Shown one piece after another: positions 14,941 to 23,139 of a stretch of 44,215 nucleotides of DNA. The notes beneath the pieces are model-generated. The model worked only from the letters and a program-made list of their open reading frames with translations. It was not told the DNA's origin and made no database searches. The translations under genes were made by a program, and so were the position numbers. Origin of the DNA: JBBRHF01 sp038223055 (GTDB lineage Bacteria > Actinomycetota > Actinomycetes > JACCUZ01); assembly GCA_038223055.1 (NCBI GenBank), contig JBBRHF010000010.1:1-44215 (forward strand), written 5' to 3'. How positions within the stretch are numbered: the stretch's first letter is position 1; each line of letters opens with the position of its first letter.

Positions 14941-16406
14941 CGGTCCGACGAGGCTACCCGCACCCGGGGGGCCAGGGCCGCGCCCAGACCGGCCACGACC
15001 GCCATCAGGCCGAAGATGGCCAGGAACGCCGCCGGCCCGCTCGACTCGTGCAGACCGGCGAAGATCGCGCCCGCAGTGCCGATCAGCACGATCGAGCCGA
15101 GCGCGTCGGAGACCTGCAGGGCGGCGGAGTTGAACCCCTGCTCCGCGGGCGCAGACAGCTCGAGCATCAGCACGTTGGTGCTGGTCATCCCGAGGCCCAT
15201 GCCCAGGCCGCCGAGGAACCACGTGAACCCGGCGACCAACGCGGGCACGGCGGGCCAGAGCGCGAGCGGGGTGAGGGCGACGCCGATGGCGACCAGGACA
15301 CCCCCCGCCTGCACCAGCCGGAACCGCGGCGCCCTGGTCGAGGGCCGCCCCTGCCACCAGGACCCGATCGACCAGCTCACCGCCGCGCCGGTCAGCGTCA
15401 GCCCTGCGAGCGCGGTCGCGAGGCCCCGCTCACGCACCAGCATCAGCGGCAGGAAGGTCTCCGCCCCGAAGAAGGACCCGGCCAGGATCCCGCGCAGCAG
15501 GATGGCGCTCGGCAGTCCGCGCCCGGCCCGCAGCGTGCCCGGCGGCACCAGCCGGGGCACGCTGGGGACCAGCAGGACCGCGGCGACGGCCGCGAGCGGC
15601 AGCGAGAGCAGGTCCAGTCGCTGCCCGGCGTACTGCAGCACCGCGACGCCGGCGGCGGTGGCCAGCGCCGGGAGCGCGCGGCGGCGGCGCGGACCCGCGG
15701 CAACTGCGGCGCCGAGATGGCGCATCCGGGGCACCATCAGCAGCACGGCCGGAACCATGAGCGGGGGTACGGCGAGGAAGACCCACCGCCAGGACCACTG
15801 GTCCGCGACGACCCCGGCGATCGAGGGCCCGACGATCGCGGGCAGCACCCAGGCGCTGGCCATCACCGAGAACAGCCGCGGCCGCAGGGTGTCGGGGTAG
15901 GCCCGGCCCACCACGACGTACAGGGCGACGATGTTCAGCCCGGCGCCGAAGCCCTGCACCGCGCGCCCGGCGACAAACGCCCCCATGCTGGTGGCGGTGC
16001 CGGCGACCACCAGGCCGACGGCGAAGGTCACGACGGCCACGACGAACGGACCGAGCGGCCCCCGCCGATCGGAGACCTCGCCCGCCGCGACCATGCCCAG
16101 CAGGCTGGTGATCAAGAACGCGGAGAAGCCGAAAGCGTAGAAGCGCAGCCCGCCGAGGTCACGGACCGCGACCGGCATCGCGGTCGCGACGGCCATTGCC
16201 TCGAAGGCCACGAGGGACGTGACGGCGAGGATCCCCGCGGTCAGCGCCCGGTGCTCGGGACCCCAGATCAGGGGGGGCCGCCGCCGTCCTTGTCGCCGCC
16301 GTTCTTGTCGCCGCCGTTCTTGTCGCCGCCGCCGCGCAACCCGGAATGGATCTCCTTGCAGGTGGGGCAGACCGGGAACCGTTGCGGGTCGCGCCCGGGC
16401 ACCCAT
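14937..16406 (-). CDS. MFS transporter (DHA/EmrB-like)
   Basis: The core begins at WGPEHRALTAGILAVTSLVA and shows many hydrophobic spans (about 12-14). The motif-A-like GEVSDRRGPLG loop follows TM2, and GRAVQGFGAG and GPSIAGVVADQWSWRWVF are typical of multidrug-efflux MFS proteins. The start is uncertain. The nearest ATG (16406) would overlap the DUF3039 gene by 139 bp and add about 46 Arg-rich residues translated from its repeat. A CTG at 16271, overlapping the DUF3039 TGA, would give the family-like N-terminus. Substrate unknown. Confidence 0.85.
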   Translation of the reverse strand: MGARARPATVPGLPHLQGDPFRVARRRRQERRRQERRRQGRRRPPLIWGPEHRALTAGILAVTSLVAFEAMAVATAMPVAVRDLGGLRFYAFGFSAFLITSLLGMVAAGEVSDRRGPLGPFVVAVVTFAVGLVVAGTATSMGAFVAGRAVQGFGAGLNIVALYVVVGRAYPDTLRPRLFSVMASAWVLPAIVGPSIAGVVADQWSWRWVFLAVPPLMVPAVLLMVPRMRHLGAAVAAGPRRRRALPALATAAGVAVLQYAGQRLDLLSLPLAAVAAVLLVPSVPRLVPPGTLRAGRGLPSAILLRGILAGSFFGAETFLPLMLVRERGLATALAGLTLTGAAVSWSIGSWWQGRPSTRAPRFRLVQAGGVLVAIGVALTPLALWPAVPALVAGFTWFLGGLGMGLGMTSTNVLMLELSAPAEQGFNSAALQVSDALGSIVLIGTAGAIFAGLHESSGPAAFLAIFGLMAVVAGLGAALAPRVRVASSDR

Positions 16407-16618
16407 AACTTGCCGCACAGCGCCCGGACGGCGTCCCCGGACAGGGCCGACTCCAGGATCTTCTCCTTGCGGACGTAGTGGGAGAACCGGTCGTGGTCGC
16501 CGTCGCCGTGCGACGTCTTCGGCGTCGCGTCGACCTCCTGCTCGAGCAGGGTGTCGGTGCCGCCGCCGGGCGGTGCCAGGCCGGGCTGGCCGGGTTCGTC
16601 CAAGCCGTAGTCGCTCAT
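16268..16618 (-). CDS. DUF3039 domain protein
   Basis: 116 residues. The conserved DUF3039 core RFSHYVRKEKILESALSG ... ALCGKLWVPGRDPQRFPVCPTC KEI has a CGK and CPTC pair of cysteines suggesting a small zinc-ribbon. It is widespread in actinobacteria with no known function. The tail after residue about 96 is a repeat of GGDKN encoded by a 15-bp tandem array. The stop TGA overlaps the CTG that may start the MFS gene. Confidence 0.88.
   Translation of the reverse strand: MSDYGLDEPGQPGLAPPGGGTDTLLEQEVDATPKTSHGDGDHDRFSHYVRKEKILESALSGDAVRALCGKLWVPGRDPQRFPVCPTCKEIHSGLRGGGDKNGGDKNGGDKDGGGPP
16289..16333 (-). repeat. 15-bp x 3 tandem repeat at the DUF3039 3' end
   Basis: CTTGTCGCCGCCGTT (plus-strand reading) occurs at 16289-16303 and 16304-16318, with a variant at 16319-16333. 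It encodes GGDKN units and, in another frame, an Arg-rich stretch upstream of the MFS core. Confidence 0.9.
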
Positions 16619-16650
16619 GGGCGCAATCCTAGGCGGCGCGCCGCCCGCCC

Positions 16651-16698
16651 CGGCTCGATCGCGGCACGGCTCGATCGCGGCACGGCTCGATCGCGCAG
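16651..16698. repeat. 16-bp x 3 tandem repeat downstream of yqgE
   Basis: CGGCTCGATCGCGGCA at 16651-16666 and 16667-16682, then a partial third copy to about 16698. Each unit holds the palindrome CGATCG. The array starts 3 nt past the YqgE stop codon. Confidence 0.9.
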
Positions 16699-16700
16699 GG

Positions 16701-17276
16701 TCAGTTCATCGTCGGGTCGTCGGGATAGGTCGAGACGATTGCGAGGTCACCGCCCTGGCGGCGCAGGACGGCGCGCCACAGCAGGTCCGGCTGGGCGCTG
16801 AAGGGGTCCTCGCCGCGGGCCGACACGGCATACCACGCCCCGTCGTCCAGCTCTGACTCGAGCTGACCAGCGGCCCACCCGGCGTAGCCGGCGAAGATGC
16901 GCAGGGCGTGCACCTCCCCGGCCAGGTCGGAGGGGGCCGTGTCCAGGTCGACCAGGCCCAGCCCGTCGGTCATCCGGCGCAACCCGAGGGGCTCGTCGTC
17001 GTGCTCGGGCCGGACCGCGGCCAAGCCCAGCGCGGAGTCCAGTGCCACCGGGCCACCCTGGAACAGCACCCCCGGCGCGACGGTGAGCGGGTGCCAGGAG
17101 GGCAGCACCTCGGCGACCTCGACCGGGGTCGGCCGGTTGATCACGACTCCCAGGGCGCCGTCCTGGTCGTGGTCGAGCAGCAGGATCACGGTGCGCGCGA
17201 AGGTCGGGTCAGCCAACGCCGGAGTGGCGACCAGCAGCTGACCGGCCAGGCCGGCGACCTTCCCCACCTCGCTCAT
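16701..17276 (-). CDS. YqgE/AlgH family protein (DUF179)
   Basis: 191 residues from ATG 17276. GQLLVATPALADPTFARTVI, GALGVVINRPTPVEVAEVLP and LFQGGPVALDSALGL are the DUF179 signature blocks, and RIFAGYAGWAAGQLESEL marks the C-terminal half. Biochemical function is unestablished; the name AlgH comes from a Pseudomonas alginate regulator. The N-terminal 68 bp overlap the end of the VanZ-like gene in another frame. Confidence 0.92.
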   Translation of the reverse strand: MSEVGKVAGLAGQLLVATPALADPTFARTVILLLDHDQDGALGVVINRPTPVEVAEVLPSWHPLTVAPGVLFQGGPVALDSALGLAAVRPEHDDEPLGLRRMTDGLGLVDLDTAPSDLAGEVHALRIFAGYAGWAAGQLESELDDGAWYAVSARGEDPFSAQPDLLWRAVLRRQGGDLAIVSTYPDDPTMN

Positions 17277-17604
17277 GCCCCCATGGTGCCCTGAGCAAGC
17301 CCAAGCCAACACCCACCAGGTCCGCGAGTACGTCGAAGGGGTCGCCGCTGCGGCCGGCGAGCAGGACGTGCTGGACGAGCTCGCTCAGGACCGCGTGGGC
17401 CGCCAGCACCGCCGCGAGCGGGCCAACGGGCACCCCGGCGCGGCGCCCAGTGACCAGCACGCCGGCGAAGACGGCGACGTGGACCAGCTTGTCCAGCCCC
17501 GGGAAGGTGCCCCCCGAGGGGGCCCGCGGCCAGTAGAGCACGACGAGCTGGACCAGCACCGCAGCGCCGAAAGCGGCCCACCGCAGCGCGGGTCGCCTGG
17601 TCAT
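17209..17604 (-). CDS. VanZ-like membrane protein
   Basis: 131 residues. Hydrophobic segments at LRWAAFGAAVLVQLVVLYWP, LVHVAVFAGVLVTG and PLAAVLAAHAVLSELVQ, with the VanZ-type DKLVHVAVFA and SELVQHVLLAGRSGDPFDVLADLVG motifs. VanZ-like proteins are implicated in glycopeptide tolerance or wall-lipid traits, but this one has no van neighbours. ATG 17604 lies in an 11-bp tandem array that reaches back to the malic enzyme stop. Confidence 0.75.
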   Translation of the reverse strand: MTRRPALRWAAFGAAVLVQLVVLYWPRAPSGGTFPGLDKLVHVAVFAGVLVTGRRAGVPVGPLAAVLAAHAVLSELVQHVLLAGRSGDPFDVLADLVGVGLGLLRAPWGHERGGEGRRPGRSAAGRHSGVG

Positions 17605-17700
17605 GGACTGGTCATGGACTGGTCATGGACTGGACTGGCCCTGGACTGGTCTGGACTGGTCTGGACGGGTCTGAACTCGTCTGGACTGGTCATGGACTCG
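17598..17700. repeat. About 11-bp tandem array between malic enzyme stop and VanZ start
   Basis: Minus-strand units TCCATGACCAG recur exactly three times at the VanZ end. They continue as decayed CCAGTCCAG / CCAGTCCAGA units up to the malic enzyme stop, which itself reads AGTCCATGACCAG. The ATGA within the unit supplies both the stop of one gene and the start of the next. Confidence 0.85.
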
Positions 17701-19075
17701 CGGCACCGCGCACGGCGCTCGCCACGGCCGCGGACACGTCGGGGTGGAAGACGCTGGGCACGATGTAGCTCGCGTTGAGCTCGTCGTCGGCGACGACCGC
17801 GGCCAGCGCCCTCGCCGCCGCGATGAGCATGTCCACGGTGACCGTGTGGCTCTGGGCGTCGAGAAGCCCGCGGAACACGCCGGGGAACGCGAGCACGTTG
17901 TTGATCTGGTTGGGGAAGTCGCTGCGACCGCTGGCCACCACGGCGGCGTGCGCCGAGGCCGCGCCCGGGTCGACCTCGGGCACCGGGTTGGCCAGGGCGA
18001 AGACGATGCTGCCCTCGGCCATGGTGGCCACGTCCTCGGGGGTGAGGATGTCCGGTGCGGACACCCCGATGAAGACGTCGGCCCCGGCGAGAGCCTCGAC
18101 CAGGGTGCCGGTCATACCCTCGGTGCTGGTCTGCTGCGCCACCCACGTCAGCTCGCCCTCCAGGTCGGGGCGATCCCCGTGCACGACGCCGTCCTTGTCG
18201 GCCACCACGACGCGCCGCGCCCCGGCAGCGAGCAGGACGGTGAGGATGGCCATCCCAGCCGCGCCGGCCCCCGACATGACGATGCCCACGTCCGGCAGCG
18301 ACTTGTCGACCACCTTCAGCGCATTGATCAGGGCCGCGAGCACCACGATGGCGGTGCCGTGCTGGTCGTCGTGAAAGACCGGGATGTCGAGCTTTGCCCG
18401 CAGCCGGCGCTCGATCTCGAAGCAGCGGGGTGCGGAGATGTCCTCGAGGTTGATGCCCGCGAACACCGGCGCGATCAGCTCGACGGTGCGCACGATCTCG
18501 TCGACGTCCTGAGTGTCCAGGCAGATGGGGAACGCGTCGATGCCCGCGAACCGCTTGAACAACGCAGCCTTGCCCTCCATCACGGGCAGCGCCGCGAGGG
18601 CACCGAGGTTGCCCAGGCCCAGCACCGCCGAACCGTCTGTCACCACGGCCACCGTGTTGCGCTTGATGGTCAACCGACGGGCGTCCTCCGGGTTGGCCGC
18701 GATGGCGAGGCAGACCCGGGCCACCCCGGGGGTATAGATCATCGACAGGTCGTCCCGGTTGCGGATCGGCACCCTCGAGGTGACCTCGATCTTGCCGCCG
18801 AGGTGCATCAGGAAGGTCCGGTCGGAGATCCGCCCGATAGTGACCCCCTGCACTGCCGCGAGGGCCACCGCGAGCTCCTCGGCGTGCGCCGTGTCGCGGG
18901 CCGCGCAGGTCACGTCGATGCGCAGCCGCTCGTGGCCCGAGGCAGTCACGTCCAGACCGGTGACCGCGCCGCCGACGTGCTCCACGGCAGCAGTGAGCAG
19001 GCTCACTGCGTTGCCGTGCGCCGGCGCCTCGAGGCGAACGGTGATCGAGTAGGAGACGCTGGGCAAGCTCGCCAT
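17690..19075 (-). CDS. NAD(P)-dependent malic enzyme with N-terminal ACT domain
   Basis: 461 residues. An ACT-like regulatory domain (about 7-80) precedes the malic N-domain (SMIYTPGVARVCLAI, NTVAVVTDGSAVLGLGNLG, EGKAALFKRFAGIDAFPI) and the Rossmann domain (VMSGAGAAGMAIL). Metal-binding residues in EDISAPRCFEIE and HDDQHGTA are present. It decarboxylates malate to pyruvate, linking the TCA cycle to gluconeogenesis or lipogenesis. The ACT domain suggests amino-acid or metabolite control. The region downstream, up to the VanZ start, is a tandem array. Confidence 0.93.
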   Translation of the reverse strand: MASLPSVSYSITVRLEAPAHGNAVSLLTAAVEHVGGAVTGLDVTASGHERLRIDVTCAARDTAHAEELAVALAAVQGVTIGRISDRTFLMHLGGKIEVTSRVPIRNRDDLSMIYTPGVARVCLAIAANPEDARRLTIKRNTVAVVTDGSAVLGLGNLGALAALPVMEGKAALFKRFAGIDAFPICLDTQDVDEIVRTVELIAPVFAGINLEDISAPRCFEIERRLRAKLDIPVFHDDQHGTAIVVLAALINALKVVDKSLPDVGIVMSGAGAAGMAILTVLLAAGARRVVVADKDGVVHGDRPDLEGELTWVAQQTSTEGMTGTLVEALAGADVFIGVSAPDILTPEDVATMAEGSIVFALANPVPEVDPGAASAHAAVVASGRSDFPNQINNVLAFPGVFRGLLDAQSHTVTVDMLIAAARALAAVVADDELNASYIVPSVFHPDVSAAVASAVRGAASP

Positions 19076-19275
19076 GCCCTGATCCTTCCAGGTCCGCTCA
19101 GTCGCCGGGCAGGCGTAACACCGTCACGAAGAAATCGTCGATCCGGCGCACCACGTCGATGAACCGAAGTCCACCGGCTTGCGGGCCGCCGGGAAGCTCC
19201 AGCCGTGCCGCTTCCAGCGACCGGCGCCAGCCGCAGCGTCAGCCGCACCGTCACGAACGGCCGGGCCGGTCTCCC

Positions 19276-19698
19276 TCACGGGTCGACCGTCGCGGGCAGG
19301 TCCGGCGAGGCTATCGACCGTTCGCTGGTCTCGTCGACCTCGAACCAGACGGTCTTGCCCGCGGTCCCTCCGTCGTGGTCGACCCCCCATCGAGACGCGA
19401 GCGCGTCGAGCAGGCGCAGCCCTCGGCCGGTGGCCGAGGTCGCCGAGAAAGCGTGCATCCGGGGCGAGAGCGGTGAGCCGTCGTGCACCTCGACCCGCAC
19501 CCACCCATCGACGGCCCGAACCGTCACGGTCAGCACGGTGCGGGCGTGCAGCACCGCGTTGGTCACCACCTCGGTCACCAGCAAGGTCGCCGCGTCGAGG
19601 TCGGCGTGACTGTCGGCCTCGGACAACATCATCCGCAGGTGGCGACGAGCCCGCGGCACGCTGTCGGCCGAGGGCGGCAGCTCCAACGGCGCGGACAC
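19276..19698 (-). CDS. RsbW-like ATP-binding anti-sigma kinase
   Basis: 140 residues, essentially a GHKL ATPase domain: N-box TEVVTNAVLHA (about 43-53), G1-type HDGSPLSP and G2-type ATGRGLRLLDALA. Such short HATPase_c_2 proteins bind or phosphorylate anti-anti-sigma factors. No sigma or antagonist gene adjoins it, so the partner is elsewhere. The 200 bp between it and the malic enzyme hold no convincing gene. Confidence 0.85.
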   Translation of the reverse strand: MSAPLELPPSADSVPRARRHLRMMLSEADSHADLDAATLLVTEVVTNAVLHARTVLTVTVRAVDGWVRVEVHDGSPLSPRMHAFSATSATGRGLRLLDALASRWGVDHDGGTAGKTVWFEVDETSERSIASPDLPATVDP

Positions 19699-19707
19699 CT
19701 CCGCAGG

Positions 19708-20508
19708 CTACCGGTCCGCCGGTCCCGCGGGCGGCGGAGGATCGGTCGGGGGGCGGCGGCGGCGACGGCGGCTTTCGCGCTCCGCCTCGTCCAGCAGCCG
19801 GGCCTGCTCGGGGCTCGGGGCCGTGCCGCCGAGCCGAGCCGGCAACCACCAGCGGTCGTCATCGCCGCCGGACAGCGAAGGGTAGTCGGCCTGGGCCCGG
19901 TCCAGCAGGTCGTGCATCCGCGCCTTCAGCAGCTCACCGACCACCGGGACGTCGGACCCGCGGGGCGGCGGAATCGGCTCGCCTACGATGACCGTGATCG
20001 GCGTGCGGGTGCGCCCGAGCCGCTTGGGGTGGTCCTTGGTCCAGACCCGTTGCGAGCCCCAGATGACGGCCGGCAGCAGCGGGACCTTGGCGGCCGAGGC
20101 CATCCGCACCGCCCCCGCCTTGAACTCTTTGAGCTCGAAGGATCGACTGATCGTGGCCTCGGGGAAGACCCCGACGATCTCGCCGGCCTTGAGCGCGTCG
20201 ACGGCGTCGCGGAAGGACTGGGCGCCGGCCTCCCGGTCGACCGGGATGTGGTGCATGCCGCGCATCAACGGCCCGGACACCCGATGGTCGAAGACCTCCT
20301 TCTTGGCCATGAAGCGCACCAGCCGGCCTGCGGGCCGCGCCGCGAAGCCGGCGTAGGTGAAGTCCAGGTAGCCCACGTGGTTGAGCACCATGACCGCGCC
20401 GCCATGCCGGGGGATGTGCCCCGAGCCCTCGATCCGGAACCGCAACCCCTGTACGGCGAACAGGAGCCGGGCGACGGTGAGCACCGGGGGGTAGACGAGA
20501 TCGGCCAC
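19708..20508 (-). CDS. 1-acyl-sn-glycerol-3-phosphate acyltransferase (PlsC family)
   Basis: 266 residues. The acyltransferase block I is NHVGYLDF (HX4D: H and D around residues 43-48). Block III FPEATISRSFELKEFKAGA replaces the usual EGT with EAT. PAVIWGSQRVWTK is block IV. It acylates lysophosphatidate or a similar acceptor at the membrane face. The C-terminal 40 residues are Arg/Pro-rich and disordered. The gene ends 9 bp upstream of the HATPase start. Confidence 0.9.
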   Translation of the reverse strand: MADLVYPPVLTVARLLFAVQGLRFRIEGSGHIPRHGGAVMVLNHVGYLDFTYAGFAARPAGRLVRFMAKKEVFDHRVSGPLMRGMHHIPVDREAGAQSFRDAVDALKAGEIVGVFPEATISRSFELKEFKAGAVRMASAAKVPLLPAVIWGSQRVWTKDHPKRLGRTRTPITVIVGEPIPPPRGSDVPVVGELLKARMHDLLDRAQADYPSLSGGDDDRWWLPARLGGTAPSPEQARLLDEAERESRRRRRRPPTDPPPPAGPADR

Positions 20509-20517
20509 GAACAGAAC

Positions 20518-21819
20518 CTAGCGGGCATCCCCTGCGGCGAGGACCTCGGCCAGCCGGCGGGCCAGGAAGTCGCGCTCGGCGTGGTTGGTCGCGAGGCGCA
20601 GCGCAGCTCGGTAGCCCTCGGCCGACTCCTGCCAGCGACCCAGCTGCCGCAGCAGGTCGGCGCGGGTCGCCGGCAGGTAGGGATAGGCCGCGAGGCGGGG
20701 GTCGGCGCCGAGCCCGACCGAGCCTTCGGTGCCCCCGATCTGGTCGAGGCCTGCCTGCGGGCCGAGCACCATCGCGACGACGACGGCCCGGTTGAGGGCC
20801 ACGACCGGGGAGGGCCAGACCAGCAGCAGTTCGTCGTACAGCCCTAGCAGCTCGGACCAGTCGGTGGCGGCGTAGGTCGGCGCCTCGGCATGCACTGCGG
20901 CGAGCGCGGCCTGCAGCGCGAAGCGCCCCGGGCGACCGCCGCGCAGGGACTCGGTCACCAGCCGGCGCCCCGCCTCGATCGCCGCGCGGTCCCACCTCGA
21001 TCGGTCCTGCTCCTCCAGCAGCAGCAACCTGCCACGCGAGTCGGTGCGGGTGCTGCGGCGGGCGTCGGTAAGCAGCAGCAGAGCGAGCAGCCCCCGGACC
21101 TCCCGTTCGTCGGGCATCAGTGCGTGCAGCATGCGCGCCAGGTCCAGCGCCCGGTCGACGAGGTCGGCCCGGACCAGGCTGGCGCCGGCGGGCGCGGTGT
21201 GGCCGGCGCTGAACACCAGGTGCACCACCGTCAGCACGACGTCGAGGCGTTCCGGCAGCTCCGCCTCGGTGGGGATGCGGTAGGGGATCCGGGCCAGCGC
21301 GACCTTCTTCTTGGCCCGGGTGATGCGGGCGGCCATGGTGGGCTCGCTGACCAGGAACCCCCGGGCGATCTCGGCGGTGGTCAGCCCGCACACCAGCCGC
21401 AGCGTGAGCGCCTGCTGGGCCTCGCGGGCCAGCGCGGGATGGCAGCAGGTGAAGACGAGGCGCAGCCGGTCGTCGGAGATCACATCAGCCTCCTCACCGC
21501 CGGGCTGCTCGCTTCCAGACGGCGCCGGGTCGACCAGCAGCGGCAGCTTGACGCGCAAGGTGCGGTCACGGCGGACGAGGTCGAGCGCCTTGCGCCGCGC
21601 GGCCGTGGTGAGCCAGGCGCCCGGCTTGTCGGGGACGCCGGTGCGGGCCCACGTCTCCAGCGCCGCGACGAAGGCGTCCTGCACGCACTCCTCGGCGGTG
21701 TCGAGGTCGCGGGTGACGCGCACCGTCGCGGCGAGCACGTAGGCCCACTCGCGACGGTGCGCATCCGCCACCGCGGCGGCGATGTCAGGCGCGGGAGCGC
21801 CCGGGGACCCGTCGGTCAC
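20518..21819 (-). CDS. ECF42-type RNA polymerase sigma factor with TPR-like C-terminus
   Basis: 433 residues from GTG 21819. Sigma region 2 (ADAHRREWAYVLAATVRVTRD and AEECVQDAFVAALETW) and region 4 (RLVCGLTTAEIARGFLVSE) occupy the first 200 residues. The rest is the long TPR-like C-terminal domain (PATRADLLRQLGRWQESAEGYRAAL) characteristic of ECF42 factors. These lack a classical anti-sigma factor and are co-encoded with DGPF proteins, as here: the start overlaps the DGPF stop (GTGA). Regulon unknown. Confidence 0.93.
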   Translation of the reverse strand: MTDGSPGAPAPDIAAAVADAHRREWAYVLAATVRVTRDLDTAEECVQDAFVAALETWARTGVPDKPGAWLTTAARRKALDLVRRDRTLRVKLPLLVDPAPSGSEQPGGEEADVISDDRLRLVFTCCHPALAREAQQALTLRLVCGLTTAEIARGFLVSEPTMAARITRAKKKVALARIPYRIPTEAELPERLDVVLTVVHLVFSAGHTAPAGASLVRADLVDRALDLARMLHALMPDEREVRGLLALLLLTDARRSTRTDSRGRLLLLEEQDRSRWDRAAIEAGRRLVTESLRGGRPGRFALQAALAAVHAEAPTYAATDWSELLGLYDELLLVWPSPVVALNRAVVVAMVLGPQAGLDQIGGTEGSVGLGADPRLAAYPYLPATRADLLRQLGRWQESAEGYRAALRLATNHAERDFLARRLAEVLAAGDAR

Positions 21820-22175
21820 TCGCCGGATGAGCCACCTGAGGTGTCCAGCACCGGACGCACTTCGACCCCGCCGTAGGGGGCCGGGCACAACTTGCCGAAC
21901 GCGATCGCCTGGTCGAGGTCCTCTGCCTCCACCAAGTAGAAGCCCCCGAGGGCCTCCTTGGTCTCGGCGAACGGACCGTCGGTGACCTCGCCGACCCGGA
22001 TCGAGGTCGCCGTCGACGTGGGCTGCAGGGCCTCGCCGTGCAAGATCTTGCCGCCCTGAGCGATGACCTGCTCGGCAAACTCCCCATGAGCCTTCATCGC
22101 GGCCTCCCACGCACCGGGCGTGGGCTGCGCGTAGGACTGCTCGTTCTCGTAGATCAGGATCATGTACTGCGCCAT
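21816..22175 (-). CDS. DGPF/YCII-related protein
   Basis: 119 residues. EVTDGPFAETKEALGGFYLVE contains the DGPF motif that names the family, within a YCII dimeric alpha-beta fold. It starts AQYMILIYENEQ and has a GGAG ribosome-binding site just upstream. DGPF proteins are the usual partners of ECF42 sigma factors and are often among their targets; the biochemical role is unknown. Confidence 0.93.
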   Translation of the reverse strand: MAQYMILIYENEQSYAQPTPGAWEAAMKAHGEFAEQVIAQGGKILHGEALQPTSTATSIRVGEVTDGPFAETKEALGGFYLVEAEDLDQAIAFGKLCPAPYGGVEVRPVLDTSGGSSGE

Positions 22176-22284
22176 GGTGGGCTCCTTCGAAGGTCGGCGG
22201 GTGCGAACACCTCATACGACGAACGAGCCTGGCCCAGATCGACAGCCGGGGTAGACCGAATGGCGCAAGTCCATGCCGGCCGAG

Positions 22285-22336
22285 GCAGATGGTCAGCGAA
22301 CCCGGCCGGCGCAGACGGTCAGCGAACCCTGCCGGC
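22285..22336. repeat. 26-bp duplication containing the NlpC/P60 stop codon
   Basis: Two adjacent 26-bp units (22285-22310 and 22311-22336) differ at two positions. The gene-proximal unit encodes the last residues GRVR and the TGA; the second unit is its copy in the 3' untranslated region, also carrying TTCGCTGA. Confidence 0.9.
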
Positions 22337-22810
22337 GCGCCAGTTCGAGGTCCAGATCCGGTCCTTGCGCACCCGGGTGCCGGAGTACGGCGCGTGCCAG
22401 ATCTTGCCGCCGCCGGCGTAGATCGCGACGTGGTAGATGCGGCCGCCGTTGGAGAAGAACAGCAGGTCTCCGGGACGGACGCTGCGCTTGCTGATGTGCT
22501 TGGTCGCGGAGTACTGCGCCCGCGACGTGCGGGGCAACTTCTTGCCGAGGGCCTTGCGCAGGACGTAGCCGGTGTAGCCGGAGCAGTCGAACGAGCTCGG
22601 CCCGGACGCGCCGTAGCGGTAGGGGCGACCCTTGTACTGTGCCGCGGTTCCCAGCACCTTGAGGCTGAAGGCCCGGGTTCCCGGGGCGCTGGAGGACAGG
22701 ACGGCGGCGCCGGCGGGCGACGGGGAGACGCCGGCGACGAGGACGGAGCAGAGCGCAGCAGCGAGGGCCATGAGGGCAACGCGCAGCCACGGCCGGATGG
22801 CCATAGACAT
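22319..22810 (-). CDS. Secreted NlpC/P60 peptidoglycan endopeptidase
   Basis: 163 residues. A Sec signal peptide (about 1-36, LALMAL-type hydrophobic core ending AGAA) is followed by a C40 domain. C76 lies in SSFDCSGYTGYV, H127 in IYHVAIYAG and third catalytic H139 in IWHAP. It cleaves peptidoglycan stem peptides outside the cell. Expression is probably set by the ydaO-type c-di-AMP riboswitch directly upstream and a CRP-like site further up. That is the arrangement known for rpf and NlpC wall hydrolases in actinobacteria. Confidence 0.95.
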   Translation of the reverse strand: MSMAIRPWLRVALMALAAALCSVLVAGVSPSPAGAAVLSSSAPGTRAFSLKVLGTAAQYKGRPYRYGASGPSSFDCSGYTGYVLRKALGKKLPRTSRAQYSATKHISKRSVRPGDLLFFSNGGRIYHVAIYAGGGKIWHAPYSGTRVRKDRIWTSNWRAGRVR

Positions 22811-22827
22811 CGGAGAACTTGCCTTTC

Positions 22828-23012
22828 CGCGCGCCTGCGGGGTGAGCTGTCGGATTCGGGCTCGGAAGTGCCCGGCCCGCCAAAGGCGGACTTAACCCCA
22901 AGCCGTCGCACCTGGCGACGGCGGTCTGGTGGGAACCAGGGTGGTTCCCCCGCTCCTGCCCGGTTGCTGTGGATCGTGTGGGAACAGGCCGGCCGGCGGG
23001 CAGGATTCGGCG
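22828..23012 (-). promoter_or_regulatory. ydaO/yuaA-type c-di-AMP riboswitch
   Basis: The leader of the NlpC/P60 gene contains, in order on the minus strand, the conserved blocks GCCGAATCCTGCC (about 23011), AGCGGGGGAACCACC, GGCTTGGGGTTAAG, GGGCCGGGCACTTCCGAG, CCCGAATCCGACAGCTCACC and CGCAGGCG (about 22835). These match the ydaO consensus as I know it from actinobacterial rpfA leaders. In this class c-di-AMP binding generally turns expression off. The aptamer ends about 18 bp before the coding ATG, so control may involve termination or start-site masking. Confidence 0.93.
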
Positions 23013-23139
23013 TTCCGGAGCGCGTTCATGGCTGTGGTCGAGACTCTCGTCCAAAGGCGCAGAAGCGCCTGGCCGAACGACCGGTGTTGAGATGACCTAA
23101 ACACATCTGGCGCCCCGTGTCAGATCCTGGACGGCAAAA

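Noticed and set aside
19099..19275. Minus-strand peptide ending FIDVVRRIDDFFVTVLRLPGD
   Set aside because: The frame has no start codon after an upstream TGA and no recognisable family; too little to call.
20509..22911. A single roughly 800-residue protein spanning the sigma factor and upstream genes
   Set aside because: The sigma factor has a clear GTG start overlapping the DGPF stop, and the upstream part of the frame is antisense or out of frame to DGPF and NlpC genes.
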